Assembly: GCF_016887565.1 (NCBI RefSeq)
Contig: NZ_CP069396.1
Coordinates: forward strand, 8,352,001 to 8,416,000
Direction: 5' to 3'
DNA length: 64,000 nt
Source of the DNA: Archangium violaceum
Lineage (GTDB): Bacteria; Myxococcota; Myxococcia; Myxococcales; Myxococcaceae
Shown: positions 10,201 through 17,697 of the stretch, piece by piece
How positions within the stretch are numbered: position 1 is the first letter of the stretch
Layout of the letters: every line of letters starts with the position of its first letter
Notes under the pieces: model-generated
What the model saw: only the letters and a program-made list of their open reading frames with translations
Told to the model about the DNA's origin: nothing
Database searches by the model: none
Program-made: the position numbers and the translations under genes

Positions 10201-10474
10201 CCAGCGGGAAGGCCAGGTGGCTCCGAGCCAGCTCGGGTTTGAGTTGGGCGAGCGTCTCCGCGGGCACCGCTTCCATCTCCGCGTCCGTCGCGAGGGGGAA
10301 GTGGTACACGTCCGACAGTGCCTGTCCCAACGCATCCAGGTCGAGCACACCCAGCTCGACCAGGTTGATGCCCAGACTGCCGCCGTAGATGAGTTGCGAC
10401 TTCAGCGCTTCATCGAGCTGAGGCTGAGTGATGAGGCCCTTGCGGACCAGGTGCGCTCCGAGCTGTTCGGCCAT
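7262..10474 (-). CDS. Large protein: GspE-N-type domain, giant Pro/Ala linker, GAF-like C-terminus
   Basis: 1070 residues. Residues 1-150 match the N-terminal domain of type II secretion/type IV pilus ATPases (LGAHLVRKGLITQPQLDEAL, SDVYHFPLA), known in some proteins to bind c-di-GMP. There is no ATPase domain. About 150-720 is an extremely Pro/Ala/Gly-rich linker made of degenerate PAPGAP-like units. A charged stretch follows and the last 170 residues look like a GAF-type sensor fold (LLSYCQGRFPRGFLLGE, MAAPIRASERTVGFVVLDGG). I infer a cytoplasmic scaffold or regulator, possibly linked to pili or gliding. The linker gives long false reading frames on the other strand. Confidence 0.7.
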   Translation of the reverse strand: MAEQLGAHLVRKGLITQPQLDEALKSQLIYGGSLGINLVELGVLDLDALGQALSDVYHFPLATDAEMEAVPAETLAQLKPELARSHLAFPLAIEGRRMKAAMVAPFDPKHLDALGFATGMRIVPSIVPELRLFHFLEKRYGIPKPTRPTRPGQPKLAVGQGAAPAPKPASAPQPLQAQPAQVPPAPAQPVAASAPRPPAAGAPAPSTPAQPSPAPGAPSAAVRAGPPAAGAPGANPGAAPQAPSAAAPVANQPPGMRPAPSAAGPVAKPAAPVAGAPAGAPVGAVAPKPAMTAGAPVPGAPGSVPAGAASPRPPGAPGAPGAGPSAQPPAAGTSPPPGAAVPSRPQAAPGAPAAPGSAPAGSAPAQPTSAAAAPKPAAAPNAAVPPRPAPAAGVSTTPGVTGAQSPAAKPPVGPTAPGSAPAGAAPSQPASPGTSASPGAPAVAKPAGSVPTTGAPSHPGPNLPPGMLPRSAPGTAPSGAATVPPAQGATPGAASVRPPAPGVLPPPPGAQVPPGAPATARPPGAQPPPGMSSRQEPASASSRPGPAPVQSGAVPPAGQAPAPSAVAPGASPSSQPAPAQKATPPGPGTPQPAAGAPRASVPPGAPASQAAPVSARAPGAPAPTASQASPSAPQASAPGGVQSSPPVGQAQAAPPAPVASAPEVKPAGSSPDIAHKPEVTSSPGAVAPAPVSAQAEPPAASAQSVPAPAAPVEAPAQKSDPSFEQDRKAVSLVVESEAFVAPMEEPADAAVQAPLAAEFVSATPSLTPEPKKEERAPEASEVVPSASEAGPSGADSERKARVAPAPVELPRMPSRELEVTSNLELMKWRQAEAAKAGADAEPVSPWERRAIEVDFSSDAASAIQAASSGAQEEIPLASVHEFIPTWDPSAESAASSSDSAESAQGGDSQGGQLVQLEEALEALRQATTRGALGKVLLSYCQGRFPRGFLLGETFGFARVGRGYGPGSNKPAVNALQVDLDAPSLLAMAAAGGRLVVSSMPESQEDEALFAALGESFSHLMAAPIRASERTVGFVVLDGGPSPFGAEELDDLEKLVSAASEAYGRLSGSSF

Positions 10475-10574
10475 GGGGCTCCGATACTAGACCGGACCAA
10501 GCCCAAGAGCGCACGCGACTCGCTTCCCAGCCGTGCGGCACCCCACAGCCGTGCCCGGGTGCCCCGGCAGCGAG

Positions 10575-11969
10575 CTAGTAGGCGTTCTTCGACAGGAAGC
10601 CGCCCAGTGCAGTGCGGATGAGAATCTTCAGGTCCATCAGCAGCGACCAGTTCTCGATGTAGTACAGGTCGTACTCGATGCGCTTCTGGATGGACGTCTG
10701 CCCGCGCAGGCCGTTGATCTGCGCCCAGCCGGTGATGCCGGCCTTCACCTTGTGGCGCAGGTGGTAGCGGGGAATCTGCTTCTTGAACTCCTCGATGAAC
10801 ACGGGCCGCTCGGGGCGGGGGCCCACCAGGCTCATGTCGCCCCACAGCACGTTGAAGAACTGGGGCAGCTCGTCGAGCGAGTACTTGCGCAGGAAGGTGC
10901 CGATGGGCGTGCGCCTCGGGTCCTCCTTGCTGGCCATCATCGCGCCACGGACCTCGGCGTCCACGCGCATGGTTCGGAATTTGAGAATATGAAAAGTCTC
11001 GCCATCCATGCCCATGCGCTCCTGGGCGTAGAGGATGGGGCCGCGGCTGGTGAGCTTCACCGCGAGGGCCACCAGCAACATGATGGGGGCGCTCACCGCG
11101 ATGGCCACCAGCGCGAAGAGGATGTCGAAGACGCGCTTGGCCACCATGTTCCAGCCCGTCATCGGATCGCCCTGGAGGCTGATGATGGGCAGCCCGCCGA
11201 ACTCCTCGAGCCCGCCGTACAGGGTGACGTACTGGTAGAGGTCCGGCACCACCTTCACGTCCACCGTGCGCAGCGCGAGCTGCTCCATCAGCGGCTTGAC
11301 GGCGGCCTGATCCTCGAGCGGCACGGCGATGACGACCTGATCCACCGGGCGCGCATCCAGCACGGTGTCCACGTCCTTCACATGGCCGATGACGGGCACG
11401 CCCCGCACCTGCTGGCCCACCTTCTCGGGCCGCAACGTGAGGATGCCCACCACGCGGAAGCCCAGCTCGCGGTGGCTCTCCACCGTCTCGATGACGCGCT
11501 GGCCCAGCTCGCCCGCGCCGATGAGCAGGATGGACTTGAGGTTGTAGCCGCGCCGGCGCACCTCGTTGAGCACCTCGCGCAGCACCAGCCGCACCAGCGA
11601 CACGCCGAGGAACGAGTAGCCGGAGAAGAAGGCCAGCATCAGACGCGAGTAGCGCTCGCGGGTGAAGTACGTCAGCGCCACCACGATGAGGGTGGCCATG
11701 ACGGTGGCCTTGAAGACCTCGAACACCTCGCCGATGTGCGTGCGCGCCCGGTTGGTGGCGTACAGCCGCGACTGACGGTAGGTGACCGGGAAGACGACGA
11801 GCACCGTCGCCAACGACAGCAACGTGTCATCCAGGGGCGGCAACCCGTGGAACACGGGGATGGGGCCCTCGAAGCGGGTGACGTAGGCGAGCGCGAACGC
11901 CACCGTCAGCATCACCACGTCGGCGGCGACCTTGATGGACGTATAGAAGCGCTGGAACCGGCTGAACAC
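10575..11969 (-). CDS. Polyprenyl glycosylphosphotransferase (exopolysaccharide/O-antigen initiation)
   Basis: Transfers a sugar-1-phosphate to undecaprenyl phosphate at the inner membrane to start polysaccharide synthesis. The N-terminal half has four or five membrane helices and a CoA-binding-like Rossmann region (SILLIGAGELGQRVIETV). The C-terminal bacterial sugar transferase domain holds KRVFDILFALVAIAVSAP, KFRTMR, DELPQFFNVLWGDMSLVGPRP and GITGWAQINGLRG. I placed the start at a GTG behind a perfect AAGGAGG (spacing 5), giving 464 residues; a longer frame exists upstream without a ribosome site. Similar to WcaJ/EpsZ-type enzymes; the exact sugar is unknown. Confidence 0.92.
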   Translation of the reverse strand: MFSRFQRFYTSIKVAADVVMLTVAFALAYVTRFEGPIPVFHGLPPLDDTLLSLATVLVVFPVTYRQSRLYATNRARTHIGEVFEVFKATVMATLIVVALTYFTRERYSRLMLAFFSGYSFLGVSLVRLVLREVLNEVRRRGYNLKSILLIGAGELGQRVIETVESHRELGFRVVGILTLRPEKVGQQVRGVPVIGHVKDVDTVLDARPVDQVVIAVPLEDQAAVKPLMEQLALRTVDVKVVPDLYQYVTLYGGLEEFGGLPIISLQGDPMTGWNMVAKRVFDILFALVAIAVSAPIMLLVALAVKLTSRGPILYAQERMGMDGETFHILKFRTMRVDAEVRGAMMASKEDPRRTPIGTFLRKYSLDELPQFFNVLWGDMSLVGPRPERPVFIEEFKKQIPRYHLRHKVKAGITGWAQINGLRGQTSIQKRIEYDLYYIENWSLLMDLKILIRTALGGFLSKNAY

Positions 11970-12191
11970 GCGGGCCTCCTTCTGTGGCCTGCAAAACGCT
12001 CGGCCGCCACCTGCAATCGTCGCACCCCACCCCGACACGCCGTCCACAACCACATACCCCATGCGGCCGGAGCGCTCCTAACACGGAAACCGCCCGGAAT
12101 CCAAGGGGTTGCCCCTGCTTGTGGCCAACAGTGCGAGCCTCCCGGACCCCGGGAGACCCCTCGGAAAAGGGGGGCACCCAGGACAGCGATG

Positions 12192-13331
12192 TCAGGGTAC
12201 GGCGGCCCGGATGGAGGACGGGGTCGAGGTCCCCATCACCGCGTCCACCTCTGCCTGGATGGAGCGCAGGAAGGCGGCCCGGCTGAAGCGCTCGGCCTGG
12301 GCGCGGGCGTCGGCGGGGCGGAACTCGGGCTCCCACTGCTCGAAGCGGCGCACGGCCTCCACCAGCGCGTCCGGCGTCTGCGCGTCGAAGAAGAGGCCCG
12401 TGCGAGGGCTGACTGTCTCCAGCGCCCCACCCCGCCCGTAGGCGATGACAGGACGTCCGCAGGCCTGCGCCTCCAGCGGGACGATGCCGAAGTCCTCCTC
12501 GGCGGTGAAGATGAGGGCGCGGGCGTCGCGATAGAGGCCGGCGAGCGCCTCGTCCGACACGGGACCGAGGAAACGGATGTGCGAGGGCAACGCCCCCGAG
12601 GTGAGCCTGGCCGCCTCCTGACCGGTGCCCACCACCCAGAGCGGCGCGTCCAGCTGGCGGAAGGCCTCCAGCGCGATGTCGAGCCGCTTGTACGGGGCGA
12701 AGGCACCCAGCCACAGGTAGTAGCCGCCCTGGCCGAGTCCCTCCAGCGGGTGCTGGCAGAAGCGCTCCAGGGCGACGGGCGGGTACACCACCTGGGCCTC
12801 GCGGCCCCAGAAGCGCCGCACCTTGCCGGCGATGTGCTGGCTGTTGACGAGGATGCGGTCGACGCCGGCGGTGCTCTCGCGGTCCCACTTCTGGAGGTAC
12901 GGCCGCACGGCGTGCGCCGCCACGCGCACCGGGAGCGAGGCGCGCCCGGGCCCGAAGTAGTCGTCGAACAGGTCCCACATGTAGCGCATGGGAGCGTGCA
13001 CGTACGCGAGGTGCTTCGCCCCGGGCGGCTTGCGGATGCCCTTGGCCACGCAGTGGCTGGAGGAGACGACGAGGTCGTACCCCTCCAGCCGCATGGACTC
13101 GATGACCTGGGGCAGGACGGGGAGGAAGTGCCGGTAGAGCTTGTGGATGCGCGGAATGCGCTGGAGGACGGAGGTGTGGATGGGCCGCGACTCGATGCGC
13201 GGGTGCACCACACCGGGGCGGTGGACGAGGGTATGGATGTCCGCCTGCGGGAACAGCTCGCACAGTGCCTCGAGCACGTGCTCACCGCCGCGCTGGGTGA
13301 CGAGCCAGTCGTGGACGAGGGCGACCTTCAC
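12192..13331 (-). CDS. Glycosyltransferase family 4 (mannosyltransferase-like)
   Basis: 379 residues from GTG 13331 (VKVALVHDWLVTQRGGE), the first start that fits the family N-terminus. The GT-B fold is shown by the DWL...RGGE N-terminal loop, YVHAPMRYMWD, the NSQHIAGKVRRF linker segment, and the donor-site EEDFGIVPLEAQACGRPVIAYGRGG with the E-x7-E pattern. It resembles WbaZ-like transferases that use GDP-mannose. It lies upstream of the phosphoglycosyltransferase in the same direction (222 bp apart) and is divergent from the next glycosyltransferase. Confidence 0.88.
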   Translation of the reverse strand: MKVALVHDWLVTQRGGEHVLEALCELFPQADIHTLVHRPGVVHPRIESRPIHTSVLQRIPRIHKLYRHFLPVLPQVIESMRLEGYDLVVSSSHCVAKGIRKPPGAKHLAYVHAPMRYMWDLFDDYFGPGRASLPVRVAAHAVRPYLQKWDRESTAGVDRILVNSQHIAGKVRRFWGREAQVVYPPVALERFCQHPLEGLGQGGYYLWLGAFAPYKRLDIALEAFRQLDAPLWVVGTGQEAARLTSGALPSHIRFLGPVSDEALAGLYRDARALIFTAEEDFGIVPLEAQACGRPVIAYGRGGALETVSPRTGLFFDAQTPDALVEAVRRFEQWEPEFRPADARAQAERFSRAAFLRSIQAEVDAVMGTSTPSSIRAAVP

Positions 13332-13423
13332 GGGCGGGCCTTGTACCACCGCTTGGCCCCGATGCCGACAACCGGGCAACCGAGCCCCCCACGGAGGCCC
13401 GCGCGTGTGGTAGTGCCTGCTCC

Positions 13424-14503
13424 GTGGCGAGCGTCCTCATCGACCTGCGGATGGTCCGTGGCCGGCTGCACGGCATCGCGCGATACGCGCTGGAGCTGGC
13501 GTGCCGGCTGCCGGAGATGGCCCCGGACCTGCGCTTCAGTGGCCTCACGGGCCCGGAGGGGCTGCCGGCGGGGCTCGGCGCCCTCACCCCGCGCATCCCC
13601 CTGCACCGCTGCCCGGCGAGCTTCCTGTCGCCGCTGGAGCAGCCGGCACTCGGGGCCTCGCTCGCCCGGCTGGGGCCGGACCTGTTTCATGCCACGTCCT
13701 TCTCCGTGCCCGCGCTGTGGCCCGGACGGCTGGTGGCCACGCTGCACGACGCCAACCACCTGGTGCTGTCCGAGCAGTACGGCCCGGGCCGCCGCGCCTA
13801 CTACAAGCTCATCGTGGGCCCTCGGGCGAAGACGGCGCGGGCGCTCATCACCGTCTCCGAGTTCTCCCGCGAGGAGCTGGCGCGCGAGCTCGGCCTGTCG
13901 CCGTACCGCCTCCAGGTGATTCCCAACGGGGTGGACGCGCGCTACCAGCCGCCAGCGGCCTCGGAGCTGAAGGACTTCCGGGAGCGCCGGGGACTGCCGC
14001 CACGCTTCTTCCTGGCGGTGGGCAACACGAAGGCCTTCAAGAACCTCGGGATGCTGGCGGAGATCGCACCGTCGCTGCCGGTGCCCATCGTCCTGCTCGC
14101 GGGAAAGAAGGCGGTCTGGGAGTTGGGCTTCCCGGACAGCACCATCGAGCTGGCCGACCTGCCCGAGGACGACATGCCGCGCCTCTACGGGGCCGCGACC
14201 GCGCTGTTGCTGCCCTCGCGCTACGAGGGCTTCGGACTGCCCGCGCTGGAGGCGATGGCCTGCGGCACCCCGGTGGTGGCCGCGCGAGCCACGTCCCTGC
14301 CGGAGGTGGTGGGTGAGGCCGCGCTGCTGCTCTCCCCGGACGATGCGAATGCCTGGCGCGAGACGGCGATGAAGCTGCTGCGCGACGACGCCCTGCGCCG
14401 GGAGCTCACGGAGAAGGGGCGCAACCGCGCCGCGCTGTTCAGCTGGGAGGACTGCGCCCGGAAGACGCTGGCCACCTACCGCCGGGCGCTCGAGGCACGC
14501 TGA
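13424..14503 (+). CDS. Glycosyltransferase family 4
   Basis: 359 residues, GTG start. The N-terminal acceptor domain starts at VLIDLRMVRGRLHGIARYALEL. The donor domain carries FFLAVGNTKAFKNLG and the retaining-enzyme motif SRYEGFGLPALEAMACGTPVVAA. It is probably a cytoplasmic sugar transferase adding to a lipid-linked glycan with the two leftward genes. The 92-bp divergent gap to the preceding gene should hold both promoters; no clear hexamers stand out. Confidence 0.9.
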   Translation: MASVLIDLRMVRGRLHGIARYALELACRLPEMAPDLRFSGLTGPEGLPAGLGALTPRIPLHRCPASFLSPLEQPALGASLARLGPDLFHATSFSVPALWPGRLVATLHDANHLVLSEQYGPGRRAYYKLIVGPRAKTARALITVSEFSREELARELGLSPYRLQVIPNGVDARYQPPAASELKDFRERRGLPPRFFLAVGNTKAFKNLGMLAEIAPSLPVPIVLLAGKKAVWELGFPDSTIELADLPEDDMPRLYGAATALLLPSRYEGFGLPALEAMACGTPVVAARATSLPEVVGEAALLLSPDDANAWRETAMKLLRDDALRRELTEKGRNRAALFSWEDCARKTLATYRRALEAR

Positions 14504-14504
14504 G

Positions 14505-14536
14505 CCCCGCGCGGTGGCATGGCGAGACGCGCGGGG
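14505..14536. terminator. Hairpin between convergent genes
   Basis: CCCCGCGCG (14505-14513) pairs perfectly with CGCGCGGGG (14528-14536) around a 14-base loop. It fills most of the 39-bp gap between the converging glycosyltransferase and MBL genes. No T-run follows, so it would act as a stable bidirectional barrier and not as a classical terminator. Confidence 0.55.
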
Positions 14537-14542
14537 AGGACT

Positions 14543-15445
14543 TCACCACGCGATGCCCCGCCACCCTTCATCAGCATGAGACTCGCCCTTTCGCATGCGC
14601 TCGACGAGCGCTGACAATGAGGCGCGGAGCACCTCGTGCGGAGCATGGTGCCGGCCTCCATGGCCGGCGAGCACCCACTCGAAGCGCACGGAGTCGACGA
14701 GCCGGGCGAGCGATTCGGCCTGCTTCTCCCACGAATACCAGCACTGCCTCTGGAAGGCGGAGAGCCGCTGGTTCTCGCGGCTCCAGTACAGCGAGTCGCC
14801 GGTGAACAGATAGCGATCCTCCAGCAGGAACATCATGCTGCCCCGCGTATGTCCGGGCACGGGCAGCGCGACCAGACCCTCACGTATCGTCGCCGGTTCC
14901 TGGCCCCGCACCAGCGAGGTCGCATAGGGCGCCGCATGGCGGTCTTCCTCGTGAATCCAGACACGCGCGCCGAAGTGGGCCGCATACCGGTCCGCGTCGG
15001 CCACGTCATCGCGGTGCGTGAGGAGGATGTCCTGCACCCCTCCGAGTGACTCGAAGCGCTTCACGAGCGGCGGCACGAAGCGCGGCGAGTCCACGAGGAA
15101 GTTCCCGGCCTTCCGCACCGCGAAGAACGAGTTGGACCCGTAGGATCTCGACGAGTTGAAGCCGCACAGGTACACCCCCGCCTCGAGCTCCAAGGGGAAG
15201 AGCCCCTCGGTGCGCGGTTCGAGCCCCACCACTCCGATGGAGTTCGTGGGGCAGATGAGCATCGCGCGCGTGGCGGCCACGATCTCGGCCTCGGTGGAGG
15301 GCTGGCGCAAGACGACCGTCTTGCCATCCTTCTCCCCGAACAGCTCGGGCGCGCACTGTCGCGAGGCATCACAGTCAGTGCACATATCATCGACGAACCA
15401 GGGGCCGGGCGCGTTACCCGGGTGACGGCGCGAAGGCTGAGCCAT
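14543..15445 (-). CDS. Ferredoxin-MBL fold hydrolase
   Basis: 300 residues from the ATG at 15445. The N-terminal 80 residues look like a single-cluster ferredoxin: CTDCDASRQC plus a later CPTNSIGV (C-x2-C-x5-C...C-P). The rest is a metallo-beta-lactamase domain with a variant first motif (THRDDVADADRY, in place of HxHxDH), then PVPGHTRGSMMF, FTGDSLYW and LAGHGGRHH. This combination is seen in uncharacterised MBL proteins; the substrate is unknown. The longer upstream frame overlaps the divergent HNH gene and lacks support. Confidence 0.8.
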   Translation of the reverse strand: MAQPSRRHPGNAPGPWFVDDMCTDCDASRQCAPELFGEKDGKTVVLRQPSTEAEIVAATRAMLICPTNSIGVVGLEPRTEGLFPLELEAGVYLCGFNSSRSYGSNSFFAVRKAGNFLVDSPRFVPPLVKRFESLGGVQDILLTHRDDVADADRYAAHFGARVWIHEEDRHAAPYATSLVRGQEPATIREGLVALPVPGHTRGSMMFLLEDRYLFTGDSLYWSRENQRLSAFQRQCWYSWEKQAESLARLVDSVRFEWVLAGHGGRHHAPHEVLRASLSALVERMRKGESHADEGWRGIAW

Positions 15446-15543
15446 GGTGGGATTCCACACCCGCCCCTCGGGACTGGCAACGAAAAGAAGTGTCGCTCGC
15501 CTTCCGGATTGCCGAGGGCTCCACCGTCGCTCAGGATGGAGAC

Positions 15544-15984
15544 ATGCGACGTCTCCATCCGTTCGTTCTCGTGGCGCTCCTTCCATTCCTGGTCGGGATG
15601 ACAGGAGTGGAATGTTGGCCTGCTGTCCAGCAGCAAGCGACTGCGGCTACGAACCTGGAAGGCTCGCTGAACCTTGATGAAGTACCCGCGACTCCTATTC
15701 TGGAGACAATCGCTGGCAAGCGCCCCGGCTCGCGTTTTACGCAGAAGGACAAGCTCACGGTCAAGCAGGACAATGCTTCTCGCAATGGAGGCAAGACACA
15801 ATGTGAGAAGTGTGGTGTCGAGACGGTTCCAGCTCAGCAACATCAGAAAGGTATTACACCTCCCAAGAACGAGACACAGGTCGATCATGTGATTCCCAAG
15901 TCCAAAGGGGGCCCTGGAACTCCCGATAACGGGCAGGTCCTTTGCCGGGATTTCAATATCAAGAAGAGTGACAAGGAGCAGTGA
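15544..15984 (+). CDS. Exported HNH endonuclease-like protein
   Basis: 146 residues from ATG 15544, which has AGGA seven bases before it. Residues 1-25 form a signal peptide (MRRLHPFVLVALLPFLVG). The C-terminal half has the HNH zinc/metal fold: CEKC, then QVDHVIPKSKGG, an Asn, and VLCRDFNIKKSDK. An HNH nuclease with an export signal suggests an extracellular or interbacterial toxin, by analogy with other secreted HNH toxins. It is directly followed by a DUF4265 gene. The longer frame from 15490 would bury the signal peptide. Confidence 0.8.
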   Translation: MRRLHPFVLVALLPFLVGMTGVECWPAVQQQATAATNLEGSLNLDEVPATPILETIAGKRPGSRFTQKDKLTVKQDNASRNGGKTQCEKCGVETVPAQQHQKGITPPKNETQVDHVIPKSKGGPGTPDNGQVLCRDFNIKKSDKEQ

Positions 15985-15997
15985 AGGTAATTCGACC

Positions 15998-16453
15998 ATG
16001 ACGGAGCCCGCTCCCGAGCAGTATGTAAAACTGTTGTTCGAGCTGGATCAGGACGAGGACGGTTACCCGCCAGCCAGTGCGGAGACGCTCTGGGCCATCA
16101 AGGTGGGTGAGGGTCTCTTCAAGCTCGACAACATTCCGTTCTTCGCGCTCGGCGTCGCCGTGAACGACATTGTCTCAGCCGTGCCGGAGGAGAACGTCTT
16201 TCGCTTCAAGGAGGTCGTTCTTCCCTCGGGACACAGTACGATTCGGGTCATCGTCTACGACCCGTCGGATGTGCCGGCTGCTCGTGCGCACTTTCAGCAA
16301 TTGGGCTGCTCGACGGAACAGAGCCATCTTCCCCGGCTCATCGCCATCGACGTGCCGCCCACGGTCTCACTGGAGAAGCTGAGGCAGGAGTTGGACTCCG
16401 GCAAGGATGCGGAGCGATGGGGTTACGAGGAGGCTTGTCTGGGACAGCCTTGA
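15998..16453 (+). CDS. DUF4265-family protein, possible immunity partner
   Basis: 151 residues from ATG 15998, 13 bases behind the HNH gene. The sequence fits DUF4265: YPPASAETLWAIKVGEG, then LDNIPFFALGVAVNDIVSA, then an Asp/Pro-rich second half. No function is proven for this family. Its position right after a secreted nuclease, and its small soluble acidic character, make an immunity role plausible. It converges on the Cho-like gene with 10 bp between stops. Confidence 0.75.
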   Translation: MTEPAPEQYVKLLFELDQDEDGYPPASAETLWAIKVGEGLFKLDNIPFFALGVAVNDIVSAVPEENVFRFKEVVLPSGHSTIRVIVYDPSDVPAARAHFQQLGCSTEQSHLPRLIAIDVPPTVSLEKLRQELDSGKDAERWGYEEACLGQP

Positions 16454-16463
16454 CGGAGACCCC

Positions 16464-17567
16464 CTATCCTGGAGAGTCCCCCTCGAAGCCCGACACTCCC
16501 GTCCGGACAAGACCAGATACCGACACGGTCCGCTCCAGCTCGGCGGGGTTGAGACGGAACCAGCGAGCCACGAGCAGCACCTCCTGCGCCTCGTGGGCGC
16601 GCAAGCCCACCGTCCTGGGCTCTGGCCGCTCGAAGATCTCGCTCACCTTCTCCTCCAACATCTGTCGCTCTCCGGAAGTCCGCGGAGCAGACAGTTCGGC
16701 GCGCACGCTGCCCCGGCGCACGATGTAGACCCGGTCCTCTCCGTCATGGCCGGGCACCGTGTAGAGGAAGGAGAGGCGCTCCACGTCCTGCCCGATCCGG
16801 ACCAGCTCGGCCTGCACGCCCTCCAAGGTCTCGGCCCGGTCACGGAGATCCGCGGCGTATTCGAACTGGAGGCAACTGGACGCCATGCTCATGCGCTCGC
16901 GCAGGTGGGCGAGCGGCTGCTCCGTGAGTCCATTCAGGAAGGCTCGCGCCTGGGCAACACGGGCGAGGTACTCGGTGCGCGTGCACCCTCCCGCGCACGG
17001 CGACACGCAGCGCCCGAGCTGTCCCCGGATACAGCGCGGATCCTCCTTCAAGCCGAACAGGTCGATTTGATCCGCGAGTCGCATGGGCGTGTCCGAGGGA
17101 CAGTCCCGCAGCTCCAGCAGATCCGATACCGCACGCACGGCCTCCACGGCGCGCTGCCGTCCCCGGATGGGCCCGAAATACTCACAGCCGTCGTTGATGA
17201 CCTGCCCCACGACCAGCAGGCGGGGCACCGGCTCGCGCGTCAGCTTGATGAAGCACAACAGGCTGTCCCGCTTGTGCTCCACGTTGAAGGGCGGACGCCA
17301 GCGCTTGATCAACCGGAACTCCTCCAGCAACGCGGCGAACTCGCTCGGGACGTACTCCCACTCCACCCCGTGCGCATGTCCGATGATCTCCGCGGCCTTC
17401 TCCCCTCGCTGCGCCCGGAAATAGGAGAGCAGCCGCGTCCGCACCTTCACCGACTTGCCCACGTAGAGCACCTCTCCCGAGGGTCCACGCATGCGGTAGA
17501 CCCCGGGACGGTTCTCGGCACGGGCGCGGACGTCCGCGCGCAGTTGTGGGAGGCGGCTCGAGCTCAC
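16464..17567 (-). CDS. Cho/UvrC-like GIY-YIG nuclease
   Basis: About 367 residues if started at GTG 17567; the frame stays open further upstream (through CVGC) to 17747, so the N-terminus is uncertain. Domain 1 is a UvrC-type GIY-YIG nuclease (GVYRMRGPSGEVLYVGKS, LLSYF, EFAALLEEFRLIKRWRPPFN). It continues with the UvrC Cys-rich region (CIRGQLGRCVSPCAGGC) and a UVR-like helical pair (LQFEYAADLRDRAETLE). The UvrC C-terminal RNase-H and helix-hairpin-helix domains are missing. It therefore resembles Cho, which makes the 3-prime incision in nucleotide excision repair. Confidence 0.8.
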   Translation of the reverse strand: MSSSRLPQLRADVRARAENRPGVYRMRGPSGEVLYVGKSVKVRTRLLSYFRAQRGEKAAEIIGHAHGVEWEYVPSEFAALLEEFRLIKRWRPPFNVEHKRDSLLCFIKLTREPVPRLLVVGQVINDGCEYFGPIRGRQRAVEAVRAVSDLLELRDCPSDTPMRLADQIDLFGLKEDPRCIRGQLGRCVSPCAGGCTRTEYLARVAQARAFLNGLTEQPLAHLRERMSMASSCLQFEYAADLRDRAETLEGVQAELVRIGQDVERLSFLYTVPGHDGEDRVYIVRRGSVRAELSAPRTSGERQMLEEKVSEIFERPEPRTVGLRAHEAQEVLLVARWFRLNPAELERTVSVSGLVRTGVSGFEGDSPG

Positions 17568-17697
17568 GGAACCGCCAAAGGTACAACCCACGCACACCGG
17601 GCGCCGACAGCCAGCGGGGCGGGCGCCTCGGGAACGGCGGAGGGGGGAGCGGAAGAGCAGGCGCTCATTCCGCTCCCAAAGCGCCCTCCTTACTTCC

